Assembly (NCBI RefSeq): GCF_030815955.1
Contig: NZ_JAUSXK010000001.1
Span: forward strand, 3,038,001 to 3,102,000
Direction of reading: 5' to 3'
Origin: Microbacterium murale
GTDB taxonomy: Bacteria; Actinomycetota; Actinomycetes; Actinomycetales; Microbacteriaceae
Length of the DNA stretch: 64,000 nt
Within the stretch, counting starts at the first letter, position 1, and each line of letters begins with the position of its first letter. Shown here piece after piece: positions 7,672-15,669 of this stretch. The translations under genes were made by a program, and so were the position numbers. The notes beneath the pieces are model-generated. The model ran no database searches. It saw nothing but the letters and a program-made list of their open reading frames with translations, and was not told where the DNA came from.

Positions 7672-8988
7672 ATGACGCGTAACCTACGCTCCCGCGCGGC
7701 CATCGGCTCGATCGCCGTCGCCACAGCGCTCGTACTCACCAGCTGCTCTGGCGGCTCTCAGGCCGGCGGCGGCGAATTCGACCCCGATGAGGAGATCGAA
7801 CTCGAGATGTCCTGGTGGGGCGACGACGCCCGCGCCACCATGTTCGCCGAGGTCATCGATCTGTTCGAGGCCGAGTATCCCAACATCACGGTCGTGGAGA
7901 CCCCCGTCGGCGCCCCCGATGACCTGTTCAACCGCCTCGCGACGGACTTCGCCGGCGGTGGGGACACGGCACCGGATGTCTTCGCCCTCGGCGGAGCCAA
8001 GCCGCAGGAGTACGGCGAACTCGGTGCTCTGCTCGACCTGTCGACAGTGAGCGAACAGGTGGACTACAGCAACTACCCCGACTTCTCGCTGACCAACGCC
8101 CAGGTCGACGACACCCTGTACGGGCTGCCGACCGGCGGCAACGCCACCGCGGCGTTCGTGAACGTCGACATCTTCGAGCAGGCCGGAGTAGAGGTGCCGA
8201 GCGAAGGCTGGGACTGGGACGATCTGATCGAGGCCGCCAACGCGATCGGCAGCGCAGGGCTCACCAATGCGGCGGGCCAGCAGATCTACGGCCTCGATCT
8301 GCGCATCGGCGACATCATCGGCACGTACTCCGGCCAGGTCAGCGAACTCGGCATGTACGACTGGGAGGGTGCTCTCGATGTCACCGCGGAGGACATCACC
8401 GGCTGGTACGAGATCGAGCAGCAGCTCGCCGATGGCGGTGGCCTGCCCGACCCGTCCGTGGTCACGGCAAACTGGCAGCTTCCGCCTGACCAGCAGCCGT
8501 TCACGCTCGGCCAGGCCGCCGTCACGTTCGGCTACAGCAACCTCATGGGCGCGTACGCCACGGCGGGCGAGAACGTGCAGATGATGCTGCCGCCCACATC
8601 GACGGAGACCTCGGGCGTCGCGCTGCTCCCGTCGGCGTTCTGGGCCATCAACGCGGCGACACCTCACCCCGAGGCTGCTGCACTGCTGGTCGACTGGTTC
8701 CTGAACGAGCCGGCTGCGGCGGAGCTCATTCTCGACACACGCGGTGTGCCGTTCAACCCCGACACGCTCGCCGTCGTCGCGCCGCTGCTGAGCGAGCCGG
8801 GACAGGTCGCGGCCGACTACGTCGACGTCGTGCTCGAGGAGGGCGTCGTCGCACCTCCGCAGCCCGCAGGCGGTGCGATCATGAATGAATTGTCGCAGCG
8901 GATGGAATCCGACGTGCTGTTCGGCAAGGCCACGCCCGAGCAAGCAGGGCAGCAGTGGGTGGACGAGCTCGGAGTGGCTCTGCAGTAA
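7672..8988 (+). CDS. Sugar ABC transporter substrate-binding lipoprotein (family 1 extracellular solute-binding protein)
   Basis: A 438-residue lipoprotein precursor. The signal peptide has basic residues (MTRNLRSR), a hydrophobic core (AAIGSIAVATALV) and a lipobox LTSC at about residues 22-25. The mature protein begins with a Ser/Gly-rich linker, then IELEMSWWGDDARATMF and other features of CUT1 binding proteins, such as LPTGGNATAAFVNVDIFEQAG. It should capture the sugar for the two permeases encoded at 4474-6317. AGAGG precedes the ATG. Expression is controlled by the promoter and operator at 7557-7604; a long hairpin directly follows the stop codon. Confidence 0.93.
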   Translation: MTRNLRSRAAIGSIAVATALVLTSCSGGSQAGGGEFDPDEEIELEMSWWGDDARATMFAEVIDLFEAEYPNITVVETPVGAPDDLFNRLATDFAGGGDTAPDVFALGGAKPQEYGELGALLDLSTVSEQVDYSNYPDFSLTNAQVDDTLYGLPTGGNATAAFVNVDIFEQAGVEVPSEGWDWDDLIEAANAIGSAGLTNAAGQQIYGLDLRIGDIIGTYSGQVSELGMYDWEGALDVTAEDITGWYEIEQQLADGGGLPDPSVVTANWQLPPDQQPFTLGQAAVTFGYSNLMGAYATAGENVQMMLPPTSTETSGVALLPSAFWAINAATPHPEAAALLVDWFLNEPAAAELILDTRGVPFNPDTLAVVAPLLSEPGQVAADYVDVVLEEGVVAPPQPAGGAIMNELSQRMESDVLFGKATPEQAGQQWVDELGVALQ

Positions 8989-9000
8989 GGCTCCGAAGCG

Positions 9001-9044
9001 GCACGGGTGCGGACGGCGACACGCGTCGTCGTCCGCACCCGTGC
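9001..9044. promoter_or_regulatory. Long intercistronic hairpin after the lipoprotein gene
   Basis: Arms GCACGGGTGCGGAC (9001-9014) and GTCCGCACCCGTGC (9031-9044) pair perfectly. The interior pairs further, giving about 20 bp with a 4-nt ACGC loop and one G-U pair. No U-tract follows, so an mRNA-stabilising or partially terminating intercistronic element is more likely than a simple terminator. It would favour high lipoprotein expression over the downstream glycosidase. The same arrangement follows the lipoprotein gene at 43502. Confidence 0.75.
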
Positions 9045-9063
9045 ACACGGATGACGAAGGGGA

Positions 9064-10710
9064 ATGATGACCGAGGACTCACGGGCGCGGGCCCTTCGAC
9101 GGCTGAGAGCCTCAGAGCCGGCCGCGAGCGCGGACATCGCGGGATCGCCGCTCGGCATCGAGCTGGCGGCATCCTCCGTGCGGTTCGTCGCACTCGGCGG
9201 TCCGCTGGAGGAGCGCTGGCACACTGCGCTCGCCGAGCTCGACCGCTGCATCCGGCCGCTCGCCGGCAGCGCTCCGGTGCTCAACGAAGGCGGCGTCTAC
9301 CACGGTTCGTGGCTCGAGAGCACGGGGACGATCAACGTCGAGGTGCTCGGGCGGTTCGCGCCGCAGATCGCCAAGGCCACGTTGCTGCTGTTCGCCGAGC
9401 ACCAGCGCGATGACGGGATGATCCCGTACAAGGTGACCGCTGACGGCGCCGGCTTCAGCCAGATCCAGATCGTCACGCCGCTCGCCAGGGTCGTGTGGCG
9501 TCATTTCGCGTCGACGGGCGATCGTGAGCTGCTGCAGACGATGTACCCGGTGATGGTCCGCTACGACTCATGGCTCGCGCGCTACCGCGACTCCAGGGGG
9601 ACGGGCGCCGTGGAGGCGTTCTGCACCTTCGACACCGGGCACGACCTCTCTCCCCGGTTCTGGTTCGCCCCTGATCGCGCATTCCGCGCAGACGCCCGCG
9701 AGTACGATCCCGCCGCATCGGGTATCCCGTATGCGGCGCCCGACCTCACGGCGAACGTCGCGTGCCAGCGCACCTATCTCGGACTCATCGCAGAGGAGCT
9801 GGGCGAGGACGGTCAGGCATGGCGGGACGCCGCACAGGCGTCGCTCGAGGCGCTGCACGAGCAGTGCTTCCACGAGGATGACGGCTTCTACTACGACAGG
9901 GACCGCTCGGGTCGGCACGTGCGCATCCAGACCGATGTGCTCGCACGGGTCCTGGCGTGCGAGGTGGGCGACGAGTCGTTCTTCGCCGCCAGCCTGCGCC
10001 GCTACCTGATGAACACCGGCAAGTTCCTCGCGCACTACGGCTTCACGACCGTGGCGATGGACGACCCGAGGTTCGACCATGACTCCTCGCGCAATTCCTG
10101 GGGCGGCCCGGTGAACTTCCTCGCACAGCTGCGCGCCCCGGACGCCTTCGAACGCCATGGTCACGTCGCCGAGCTCGCTCTGACGTCATCGCCGGTGCTC
10201 GCCGCTCTCGCCGTGGCCGATCGCTTTCCCCAGTGCCTCGATCCGTGGTCCGGCGCTGCGGGCTACACCGAGGTGTACTCCCCGTCGATCCTGTGGTTCC
10301 TCGACGCGGTGGAACGCCACAGCGGAGTGCTCGTACGACCGGACGGAGAGATCTGGTTCTCCGGTTTGGCGCCGACGAGGCTCGACCACGGCGCGGCTGC
10401 CGAAGCGGTGGGATACGCGAGGACCGTGCACGGCGTCGAGTGGGAGCTGGTGGCCGACGACGATCTCGTCGAGGTGTTCCGCGACGGTGCGCCCGCGTTT
10501 TCGTTCCCCCGCGGGTGGCGCGTGGTGACCGACGAAGGGGGAGACGTGCGCGCGGTCATCGGGCTCACGGCGCAACCCGTGGCGGGCGAGCTGAGCCTGC
10601 CGAGCGGGACGATCGCTCTGAGCGTCGCACCGAACGAGCGCGTCGCTTTCGCCGGGGGAGTCCCATCGGAGCGCGTCGAGGTCGAGTTCGTCGGTCCCGT
10701 CTTCGCCTGA
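9064..10710 (+). CDS. (alpha/alpha)6-barrel glycoside hydrolase-like protein
   Basis: A 548-residue cytosolic protein with no signal peptide. Its pattern is that of the six-hairpin glycosidase superfamily (MGH1/GH63/GH37-like): repeated helical units with GGVYHGSWLESTGTIN, AEHQRDDGMIPY, FCTFDTGHDLSPRFW, DLTANVACQRTYLGLIAEELG and SSRNSWGGPVNF. Acidic residues in these motifs are candidate catalytic groups, but I cannot name the pair. Being co-transcribed with the binding protein, it probably splits an imported oligosaccharide or glycoside to release the uronic acid used by the divergent operon. The substrate linkage is unknown. Confidence 0.7.
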   Translation: MMTEDSRARALRRLRASEPAASADIAGSPLGIELAASSVRFVALGGPLEERWHTALAELDRCIRPLAGSAPVLNEGGVYHGSWLESTGTINVEVLGRFAPQIAKATLLLFAEHQRDDGMIPYKVTADGAGFSQIQIVTPLARVVWRHFASTGDRELLQTMYPVMVRYDSWLARYRDSRGTGAVEAFCTFDTGHDLSPRFWFAPDRAFRADAREYDPAASGIPYAAPDLTANVACQRTYLGLIAEELGEDGQAWRDAAQASLEALHEQCFHEDDGFYYDRDRSGRHVRIQTDVLARVLACEVGDESFFAASLRRYLMNTGKFLAHYGFTTVAMDDPRFDHDSSRNSWGGPVNFLAQLRAPDAFERHGHVAELALTSSPVLAALAVADRFPQCLDPWSGAAGYTEVYSPSILWFLDAVERHSGVLVRPDGEIWFSGLAPTRLDHGAAAEAVGYARTVHGVEWELVADDDLVEVFRDGAPAFSFPRGWRVVTDEGGDVRAVIGLTAQPVAGELSLPSGTIALSVAPNERVAFAGGVPSERVEVEFVGPVFA

Positions 10711-10734
10711 GGTACCGGCTCGCGCTCGCGCCGT

Positions 10735-11610
10735 TCAGCGCTGCAGCCGCAGCCCTTCTGCCGTCTCTTCGAGGGGGAAGAATCGCGCACGCTCGTCCGG
10801 TGTGCGGTTCGGCGTGTGCAACGTGAGGAACAGCTGTCCGTCGGGAGCCGCGAAGATCATGCCGTGTCCGCCGTCGGCAGGCCAGATCGCGTCCGCGCTC
10901 TGCGTCCACGGTCCGAGGACACCACCCGATGCCGACGTCGCGACGCCCATCGCGTACCCGGAATCGCCGAAGCTCGACCACAGCATCAGGAGGCGCCCGT
11001 TGGTCGTGCGATGCATCGACGGGCCGTCCGTGACGAACACCTCATCGAACTCGGGTCTCGGTATCGAGCGCGCCCAAGGGGCGTCGGAGGCACGGAACAG
11101 CAGCACCGGTTCGCCGACGGTGATGCGCAGGTCGTCGCTCAGCCTCACGGCGTGGATCTCGCCGTCTCCGACGTCCTTCCACTCGTGGCAGAAGACGAGG
11201 TGGGCAGCGCCGTCCTCGACGTACAGCGTGCCGTCCAGGCACTCCCAATCGTGCGGCGTCAGCGGGCCATCCGACCACGGCTCGTACGGGCCCTCGGGCC
11301 TCGACGATCGCAGGACCTGCGTACCGCGACGTCGGCCTTCGGCGGTGAACGTCGCGAACATGTAATACGCGCCGCGGTAGGCGTGCACCTCCGGAGCCCA
11401 GTACTGCGTATGCGACCAGAAGTCCTCCGCCGGGCGAAACGCCGGCAGCGGCCCGTGCCATTCGTCGAAGTCGGTCGTCCAGTAGGTGTCGAATCCGGTC
11501 GCGGCACCGCTCCAGATGTTCGCATCGGTGCTGCCGAACAGCCATGATCGCTCTTCGCCGGGGACGGTGAGGACGAAGGGATCGCGGATCTGGATGTCGT
11601 CGAGGCGCAT
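10735..11610 (-). CDS. Glycoside hydrolase family 43-type protein
   Basis: A 291-residue, signal-less five-bladed beta-propeller protein. It starts MRLDDIQIRDPFVLT, where RDPF carries the expected catalytic-base aspartate. YWAPEVHAYRGAYYMFATFT and DWECLDGTLY (pKa-modulating aspartate) follow. At the general-acid position where many GH43 enzymes have EGP it reads VTDGPSMHR, with aspartate. GGHGMIF and LTLHTPN close the propeller. Likely role: removing arabinose, xylose or galactose side groups. The ATG at 11610 is chosen because AGGAG lies 6 nt upstream; the longer open frame is a shadow of the M24 gene. It lies 50 nt downstream of the M24 gene and is probably co-transcribed. Confidence 0.85.
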   Translation of the reverse strand: MRLDDIQIRDPFVLTVPGEERSWLFGSTDANIWSGAATGFDTYWTTDFDEWHGPLPAFRPAEDFWSHTQYWAPEVHAYRGAYYMFATFTAEGRRRGTQVLRSSRPEGPYEPWSDGPLTPHDWECLDGTLYVEDGAAHLVFCHEWKDVGDGEIHAVRLSDDLRITVGEPVLLFRASDAPWARSIPRPEFDEVFVTDGPSMHRTTNGRLLMLWSSFGDSGYAMGVATSASGGVLGPWTQSADAIWPADGGHGMIFAAPDGQLFLTLHTPNRTPDERARFFPLEETAEGLRLQR

Positions 11611-11660
11611 GTGATGCTCCTGGGGTCGCCGGCGATGGCACGCCGGGAGGTGGTCTGTTG

Positions 11661-12746
11661 TCAGGAGAGGTCGAGGGCTGCGGGGCGGCGGAGCCCCCGG
11701 ACGTCGACGGTCGGCCACACCGGATCGACGGAGAGGATGTCGACACCGTCCGCGTCGACGATGACCGTGTCCTCGACCTTCGCGTGCGGGGTCCAGGGAT
11801 TCCACGCGAAGGCCCCGCCTGCGGCGACGAGCGTCGTCGTGGTGGGATCGGCCTTGGGATCCCTGCCGAGGTAGCCGGTGGGGCCACCCTGATGATGCTC
11901 GCGCCACGCGGGCCGATCGGCTGTTCCGAGGCCATGAGTGGCGTACGCGGTCGCGATGTCGTCGAGAACCTCGCGCAGCTCGCGTCCTGGTCGCGTCGCG
12001 GCGAAGACATCGGCCTCGACCTCGCGGATGGCGATCTCGGCTGCGGTCTCCGCGCCGGTGAATCGTGCCCACCGCGTCAGGCTCATATGCAGGCCGAAGC
12101 GCTTCGCGGTGAGGACGACCATGACGCGGTCGCCGATCGCGGCCGATGTCGGCAGCGGATGCTGGATGCCGCAGCGCGCCGCCCCGGCGATGAGGATCAC
12201 CGACGGCTCCGCGCCCGTGGAGAGGACGGCGTGCGCGAGCTCAGCAGCCACTTCGTACTCGGGCATCCGGGGGTGGCACTGCTGCAGCACGTGCGTCATC
12301 GCCGCCGCGGCGTCGCGTCCGAGCACGCGGTACCGCTCGCGCTCGACCGGCAGGAGCGCGGCGCGGGCCTGACGCAGTGCTGCCACGGCATCCGTGTCTC
12401 GGAGGCTTTCCGGTGCGATCGTGGTGAGGTCGGTGAACCACGGGACGGCACGGACCTCGGCACCGCCGATCTCCTCCGTGGCGAGTCGCTCCGCCTCGTT
12501 CTCGAGCGCCGTGACCACGGCAGCACCGTCGCGGTGGATCACTGCGGAGAACACCGGCGCGCCCCCGAGGGGTACCGCGGTGCGCGCGCCGTCGAAGTAC
12601 CAGGAGAGGTTCTCCGGGCGGGACAGGGTCATCGAATCGGCCCCGTGCTCGTCGAGGATCCTGACGAGGCGATCGTGCTTCGCCGCACGATCTGCGGTGG
12701 GGGTCACCGAACAGGTTCCGGCGTACGTACCTGTGTGGCTCAGCAC
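11661..12746 (-). CDS. M24-fold (Xaa-Pro peptidase/creatinase-like) protein with degenerate metal site
   Basis: A 361-residue protein with a creatinase N-domain (LSRPENLSWYFDGARTAVP) and a pita-bread C-domain. In M24B peptidases the metal ligands are Asp, Asp, His, Glu, Glu. Here the first strand reads VVLTAKRFGLHMSLTRW where the two aspartates are expected. The histidine region is EHHQGGPTGYLGRDP, the first glutamate is replaced in AFAWNPWTPHAKVED, and only the last glutamate remains. It therefore resembles metal-free creatinase-type hydrolases or a non-peptidase. The GTG start at 12746 has GAGGAG 5 nt upstream. It is the first gene of the M24/GH43 unit, 45 bp downstream of LacI operator copy 3. 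Confidence 0.75.
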   Translation of the reverse strand: MLSHTGTYAGTCSVTPTADRAAKHDRLVRILDEHGADSMTLSRPENLSWYFDGARTAVPLGGAPVFSAVIHRDGAAVVTALENEAERLATEEIGGAEVRAVPWFTDLTTIAPESLRDTDAVAALRQARAALLPVERERYRVLGRDAAAAMTHVLQQCHPRMPEYEVAAELAHAVLSTGAEPSVILIAGAARCGIQHPLPTSAAIGDRVMVVLTAKRFGLHMSLTRWARFTGAETAAEIAIREVEADVFAATRPGRELREVLDDIATAYATHGLGTADRPAWREHHQGGPTGYLGRDPKADPTTTTLVAAGGAFAWNPWTPHAKVEDTVIVDADGVDILSVDPVWPTVDVRGLRRPAALDLS

Positions 12747-12791
12747 CGCTACTCCTCTGCATGGAAAGAATCGGACGTCGCCACACTAGTG

Positions 12792-12807
12792 GAGAAACCG
12801 CTTTCAC
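12792..12807. promoter_or_regulatory. LacI-type operator, copy 3
   Basis: GAGAAACCGCTTTCAC, whose reverse complement is identical to copy 2 at 7589. It lies 45 bases upstream of the GTG of the M24 gene on the minus strand. This extends the LacI regulon to the M24/GH43 unit about 5 kb from the repressor gene. The promoter hexamers here are weak and were not assigned. Confidence 0.8.
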
Positions 12808-12883
12808 ACATCTCGACGCTCAGTCATTCCCTTCTCGCATCGCAGATGGGACAGATCTCGTCGGCGCGTCAGGGGGAGTGGCG

Positions 12884-13693
12884 TCAGTAGCTCTGCCGCG
12901 CGGAGACACCCTCCTCGGGGATCCAGTCGGCTGCGAGCTTCTCGGTGGCACGGGCCAGGATCGACACGTCGGCGGCGACGAGAACGAAGGAAGCGCCGGC
13001 GTCGAGGTAGCGGCGCGCGGTCGCCGGTGCGAACGCGTTGACGCCAACCGGCTTCCCGGCTTCGCGCACAGCGGTGATCGTCCGCTCGACGGCGGCGATG
13101 ACGTCCGGATGCTCCTGTTGGCCGAGCAGTCCCATGGATGCAGCGAGGTCGCTCGGGCCGATGAACACCGCGTCGACTCCTTCGACTGCGGCGATCGCGC
13201 CGGCGTTGCGGACCGCAGCTTCCGTCTCCACCTGCACGGTGAGCGAGGTGATCTCGTGTGCACGCTGCAGGTAGTTCTCGATGCGGTTGAATCGTGCAGC
13301 ACGCGCCAGCGCGCTGCCGACCCCTCTGGTACCGAGCGGCGGATAGCGCGTGGCGGCGACAGCGGCTGCCGCCTCCTCTGCGGAATTCACCATCGGCACG
13401 AGCAGATTCTGCGCCCCGAGGTCGAGGAACTGCTTGATCAGCGTCGCGTCCGCCGAAGGCATCCGCACCACCGGGGTGATCGGGTACGGTGCGACGGCCT
13501 GCAGCAGCGAGAGGGTGGACTCCAGTCCGATAGGACTGTGCTCGCCGTCGATCAGCGTCCAGTCGAGACCGGAGCCCGCGACGATCTCTGCGGCGATCGG
13601 GCTTCCCGAGCAGATCCACGCGCCGACCAATGGTCGTCCCGACGCCGTGAGCCGGTCGCGGAACGACGGCGCGGGGTTCAGAGGAAGCGGCAT
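12884..13693 (-). CDS. hpaI: 4-hydroxy-2-oxo-heptane-1,7-dioate aldolase
   Basis: A 269-residue HpcH/HpaI class II pyruvate aldolase. Motifs: GSPIAAEIVAGSGLDWTLIDGEHSP (DxEH, catalytic histidine), PVVRMPS (pyruvate-binding arginine), VQVETEAAVRN and FIGPSDLAASMG (metal ligands Glu and Asp). It cleaves 4-hydroxy-2-oxoheptanedioate to pyruvate and succinic semialdehyde, the last step of the homoprotocatechuate pathway. The ATG at 13693 (MPLPLNPAPSFRDRL) lies inside the end of hpaH, with a 16-nt overlap, so the two are translationally coupled. It is the last gene of the operon. Confidence 0.9.
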   Translation of the reverse strand: MPLPLNPAPSFRDRLTASGRPLVGAWICSGSPIAAEIVAGSGLDWTLIDGEHSPIGLESTLSLLQAVAPYPITPVVRMPSADATLIKQFLDLGAQNLLVPMVNSAEEAAAAVAATRYPPLGTRGVGSALARAARFNRIENYLQRAHEITSLTVQVETEAAVRNAGAIAAVEGVDAVFIGPSDLAASMGLLGQQEHPDVIAAVERTITAVREAGKPVGVNAFAPATARRYLDAGASFVLVAADVSILARATEKLAADWIPEEGVSARQSY

Positions 13694-14463
13694 TCGATGG
13701 TTCCCATCTCTCGGTAGTCGCACAGCACGGTGTCGCCACGGTGCACCCACATCGGGCGAGTGAAGGAGCCGGCCAGGATGATCTCCCCGGCCTCGAGCCG
13801 TGCGTCGTGCTGGTGGAACTTGTTGGCGAGCCACGCCACCCCGGTGGCGGGGTGGCCGAGCACTCCGGCTGCGACGCCGGTCTCCTCGATCTCGCCGTTG
13901 CGGGAGAGGACGCCTGGCACCCAGCGCAAGTCGATCTCGTCGGGGCGCTTGCGCACGTCACCCAGCACCATCGCACCGTATGCGGCGTTGTCGCTGATCG
14001 TGTCGACGATCGTGCGGCCCTCTAGTTCGATGTGCGAGTTGAGCACTTCGAGCGCTGGGACGGCGTAGTCGATCGCCGCGAGTGCATCGTCGAGGGTGCA
14101 GTCCGGTCCTTCCAGCGGCGCCTTCAGCACGAACGCGAGCTCGACCTCGATGCGCACGTTCGAGAAGTCATCGAACGGGATGTCCGAGCCCGACGCGTAC
14201 ACGGTGTCGTCGAACATCACCCCGTAGTCGGGCTCGGTGATGCCGGTCGCCTGCTGCATGGCTTTCGAGGTCAGTCCGATCTTCCGCCCGACCAGCCTTC
14301 GCCCCGCGGCGAGGTTCTTATCCCGCCATATGCCTTGGATGGCATAGGAGTCCTCGATCGTGGCATCCGGAAACCGCGACGTGATCCTCGGGATCACCGT
14401 TCTGCTCTGCTCGGCGGTGGCGAGCTCGTCTGCGATCTGCTCGATCGCATCGGGTGACAGCAT
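13678..14463 (-). CDS. hpaH: 2-oxo-hept-4-ene-1,7-dioate hydratase
   Basis: A 261-residue member of the FAH-fold hydratase/decarboxylase family. Features: YAIQGIWRDKNLAAGRRLVGRKIGLTSKAM, MFDDTVYASGSDIP, RIEVELAFVL (metal-ligand Glu-x-Glu) and GVLGHPATGVAWLANKF. It hydrates the 2-oxo-hept-enedioate intermediate to 4-hydroxy-2-oxoheptanedioate, the substrate of HpaI. The ATG at 14463 is chosen because TAGGAGGACGG lies directly upstream; a longer open frame enters hpaD out of frame and is ignored. hpaD ends 8 nt upstream. Confidence 0.9.
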   Translation of the reverse strand: MLSPDAIEQIADELATAEQSRTVIPRITSRFPDATIEDSYAIQGIWRDKNLAAGRRLVGRKIGLTSKAMQQATGITEPDYGVMFDDTVYASGSDIPFDDFSNVRIEVELAFVLKAPLEGPDCTLDDALAAIDYAVPALEVLNSHIELEGRTIVDTISDNAAYGAMVLGDVRKRPDEIDLRWVPGVLSRNGEIEETGVAAGVLGHPATGVAWLANKFHQHDARLEAGEIILAGSFTRPMWVHRGDTVLCDYREMGTIECRFL

Positions 14464-14471
14464 CCGTCCTC

Positions 14472-15635
14472 CTAGAGCTGGTGGCCGAGCTTGTATTCGC
14501 CCTGTTTGTACTCGGGAATCGCAGACTCGTCTTCTGGACGAGTGTACGAGAATCCGTCGGCGCCGATCGTGACGGCCATCTCGCTGTCGTCGGTGCGGGC
14601 GACGACGGGCTGCGGGTTGCCGTCGAGGTCGAGCACGAGCGACGCGTCGGTGTACCAGGAGGGCACGACGGGATTGCCCCACCAGTCGCGGCGCTGGTTG
14701 TCGTGCACGTCCCAGGTGATGACCGGGTTGTCCGGGTCGCCCGTGTAGTAGTCCTGCGTATAGATCTCGACACGGTGGCCATCCGGATCGCGCAGGTAGA
14801 GGTAGAACGCGTTGGAGACGCCGTGGCGTCCGGGCCCGCGCTCGATGGCATCGGAACGGCGGAGGGCTCCGAGTTTGTCGCAGATGGCGAGGATGTTGTG
14901 CTTCTCGTGCGTGGCGAAGCACACGTGATGCATCCGCGGCCCGTCGCCACCCGTCATCGCTGTGTCGTGCACGGTGGGCTTGCGGCGCATCCATGCCGCG
15001 TACACCGTGCCGTCCTCGTCCTGGATGTCCTCGGTCACGCGGAAGCCGAGATCCTGCATGAACTTCACGGCGCGGGGCACGTCAGGGGTGACCTGGTTGA
15101 AATGATCCAGTCGCACCAGCTCGCCCGGCGTGTGCAGGTCGTAGCGCCACGACATGCGCTCGACGTGATCGGCCTGGAAGAAGAACTCGTACGGGAATCC
15201 GAGCGGGTCCTCCACGCGCACCGAGTCACCGATGCCTGTGACGAATCCGTCAGGACGGCGCTCGACACGGCATCCGAGCTCGGTGTAGAACTCGACGGCG
15301 CGGTCGAGGTCCTCCGCGCTGCGCACGCGGTAGCTGAAGGCGGCCACGGCAGCGATCGGGCCCTTGCGCAGCACGAGGTTGTGGTGGATGAACTCCTCGG
15401 TGGAGCGGAGGTGGATCGCCTCATCGTCTTCGGAGGTGACGTACAGGCCGAGGATGTCGACGTAGAACTGGCGGGATGCTGCGAGGTCCGTGACCACGAG
15501 CTCCATGTACGCGCAGCGGAGGATGTCAGGTGGCGTGCTCGTCGGCGTCGCGACGGGGTTGTCGGAGTGGATCGGCGCCTCCTGGCTCACGTAGTAGCCA
15601 GAGGAGGTCAGAGTCATGTCTTCACGGTTGGTCAT
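14472..15635 (-). CDS. hpaD: 3,4-dihydroxyphenylacetate 2,3-dioxygenase (homoprotocatechuate dioxygenase)
   Basis: A 387-residue type I extradiol dioxygenase of the vicinal oxygen chelate fold. The three metal ligands are visible: His178 in RLDHFNQV, His237 in RMHHVCF and Glu290 in HRVEIYTQDY. Their spacing equals that of the Brevibacterium enzyme (His155, His214, Glu267), offset by 23 residues at the N-terminus. Related actinobacterial enzymes use iron or manganese; the metal cannot be read from sequence. The reaction opens homoprotocatechuate to 5-carboxymethyl-2-hydroxymuconic semialdehyde, which HpaE next oxidises. AAGGA precedes the ATG. Confidence 0.93.
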   Translation of the reverse strand: MTNREDMTLTSSGYYVSQEAPIHSDNPVATPTSTPPDILRCAYMELVVTDLAASRQFYVDILGLYVTSEDDEAIHLRSTEEFIHHNLVLRKGPIAAVAAFSYRVRSAEDLDRAVEFYTELGCRVERRPDGFVTGIGDSVRVEDPLGFPYEFFFQADHVERMSWRYDLHTPGELVRLDHFNQVTPDVPRAVKFMQDLGFRVTEDIQDEDGTVYAAWMRRKPTVHDTAMTGGDGPRMHHVCFATHEKHNILAICDKLGALRRSDAIERGPGRHGVSNAFYLYLRDPDGHRVEIYTQDYYTGDPDNPVITWDVHDNQRRDWWGNPVVPSWYTDASLVLDLDGNPQPVVARTDDSEMAVTIGADGFSYTRPEDESAIPEYKQGEYKLGHQL

Positions 15636-15669
15636 GTCAGCGTCCTTGCTTCTGCGCCCGGTTCGGGGA

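Noticed and set aside
7684..9048. 454-codon open frame antisense to the sugar-binding lipoprotein
   Set aside because: Shadow frame; the plus strand has a signal peptide, lipobox and solute-binding pattern.
9064..10710. Trehalase (GH37) assignment for the (alpha/alpha)6 protein
   Set aside because: The trehalase signature motifs are not visible; only the general six-hairpin pattern can be supported.
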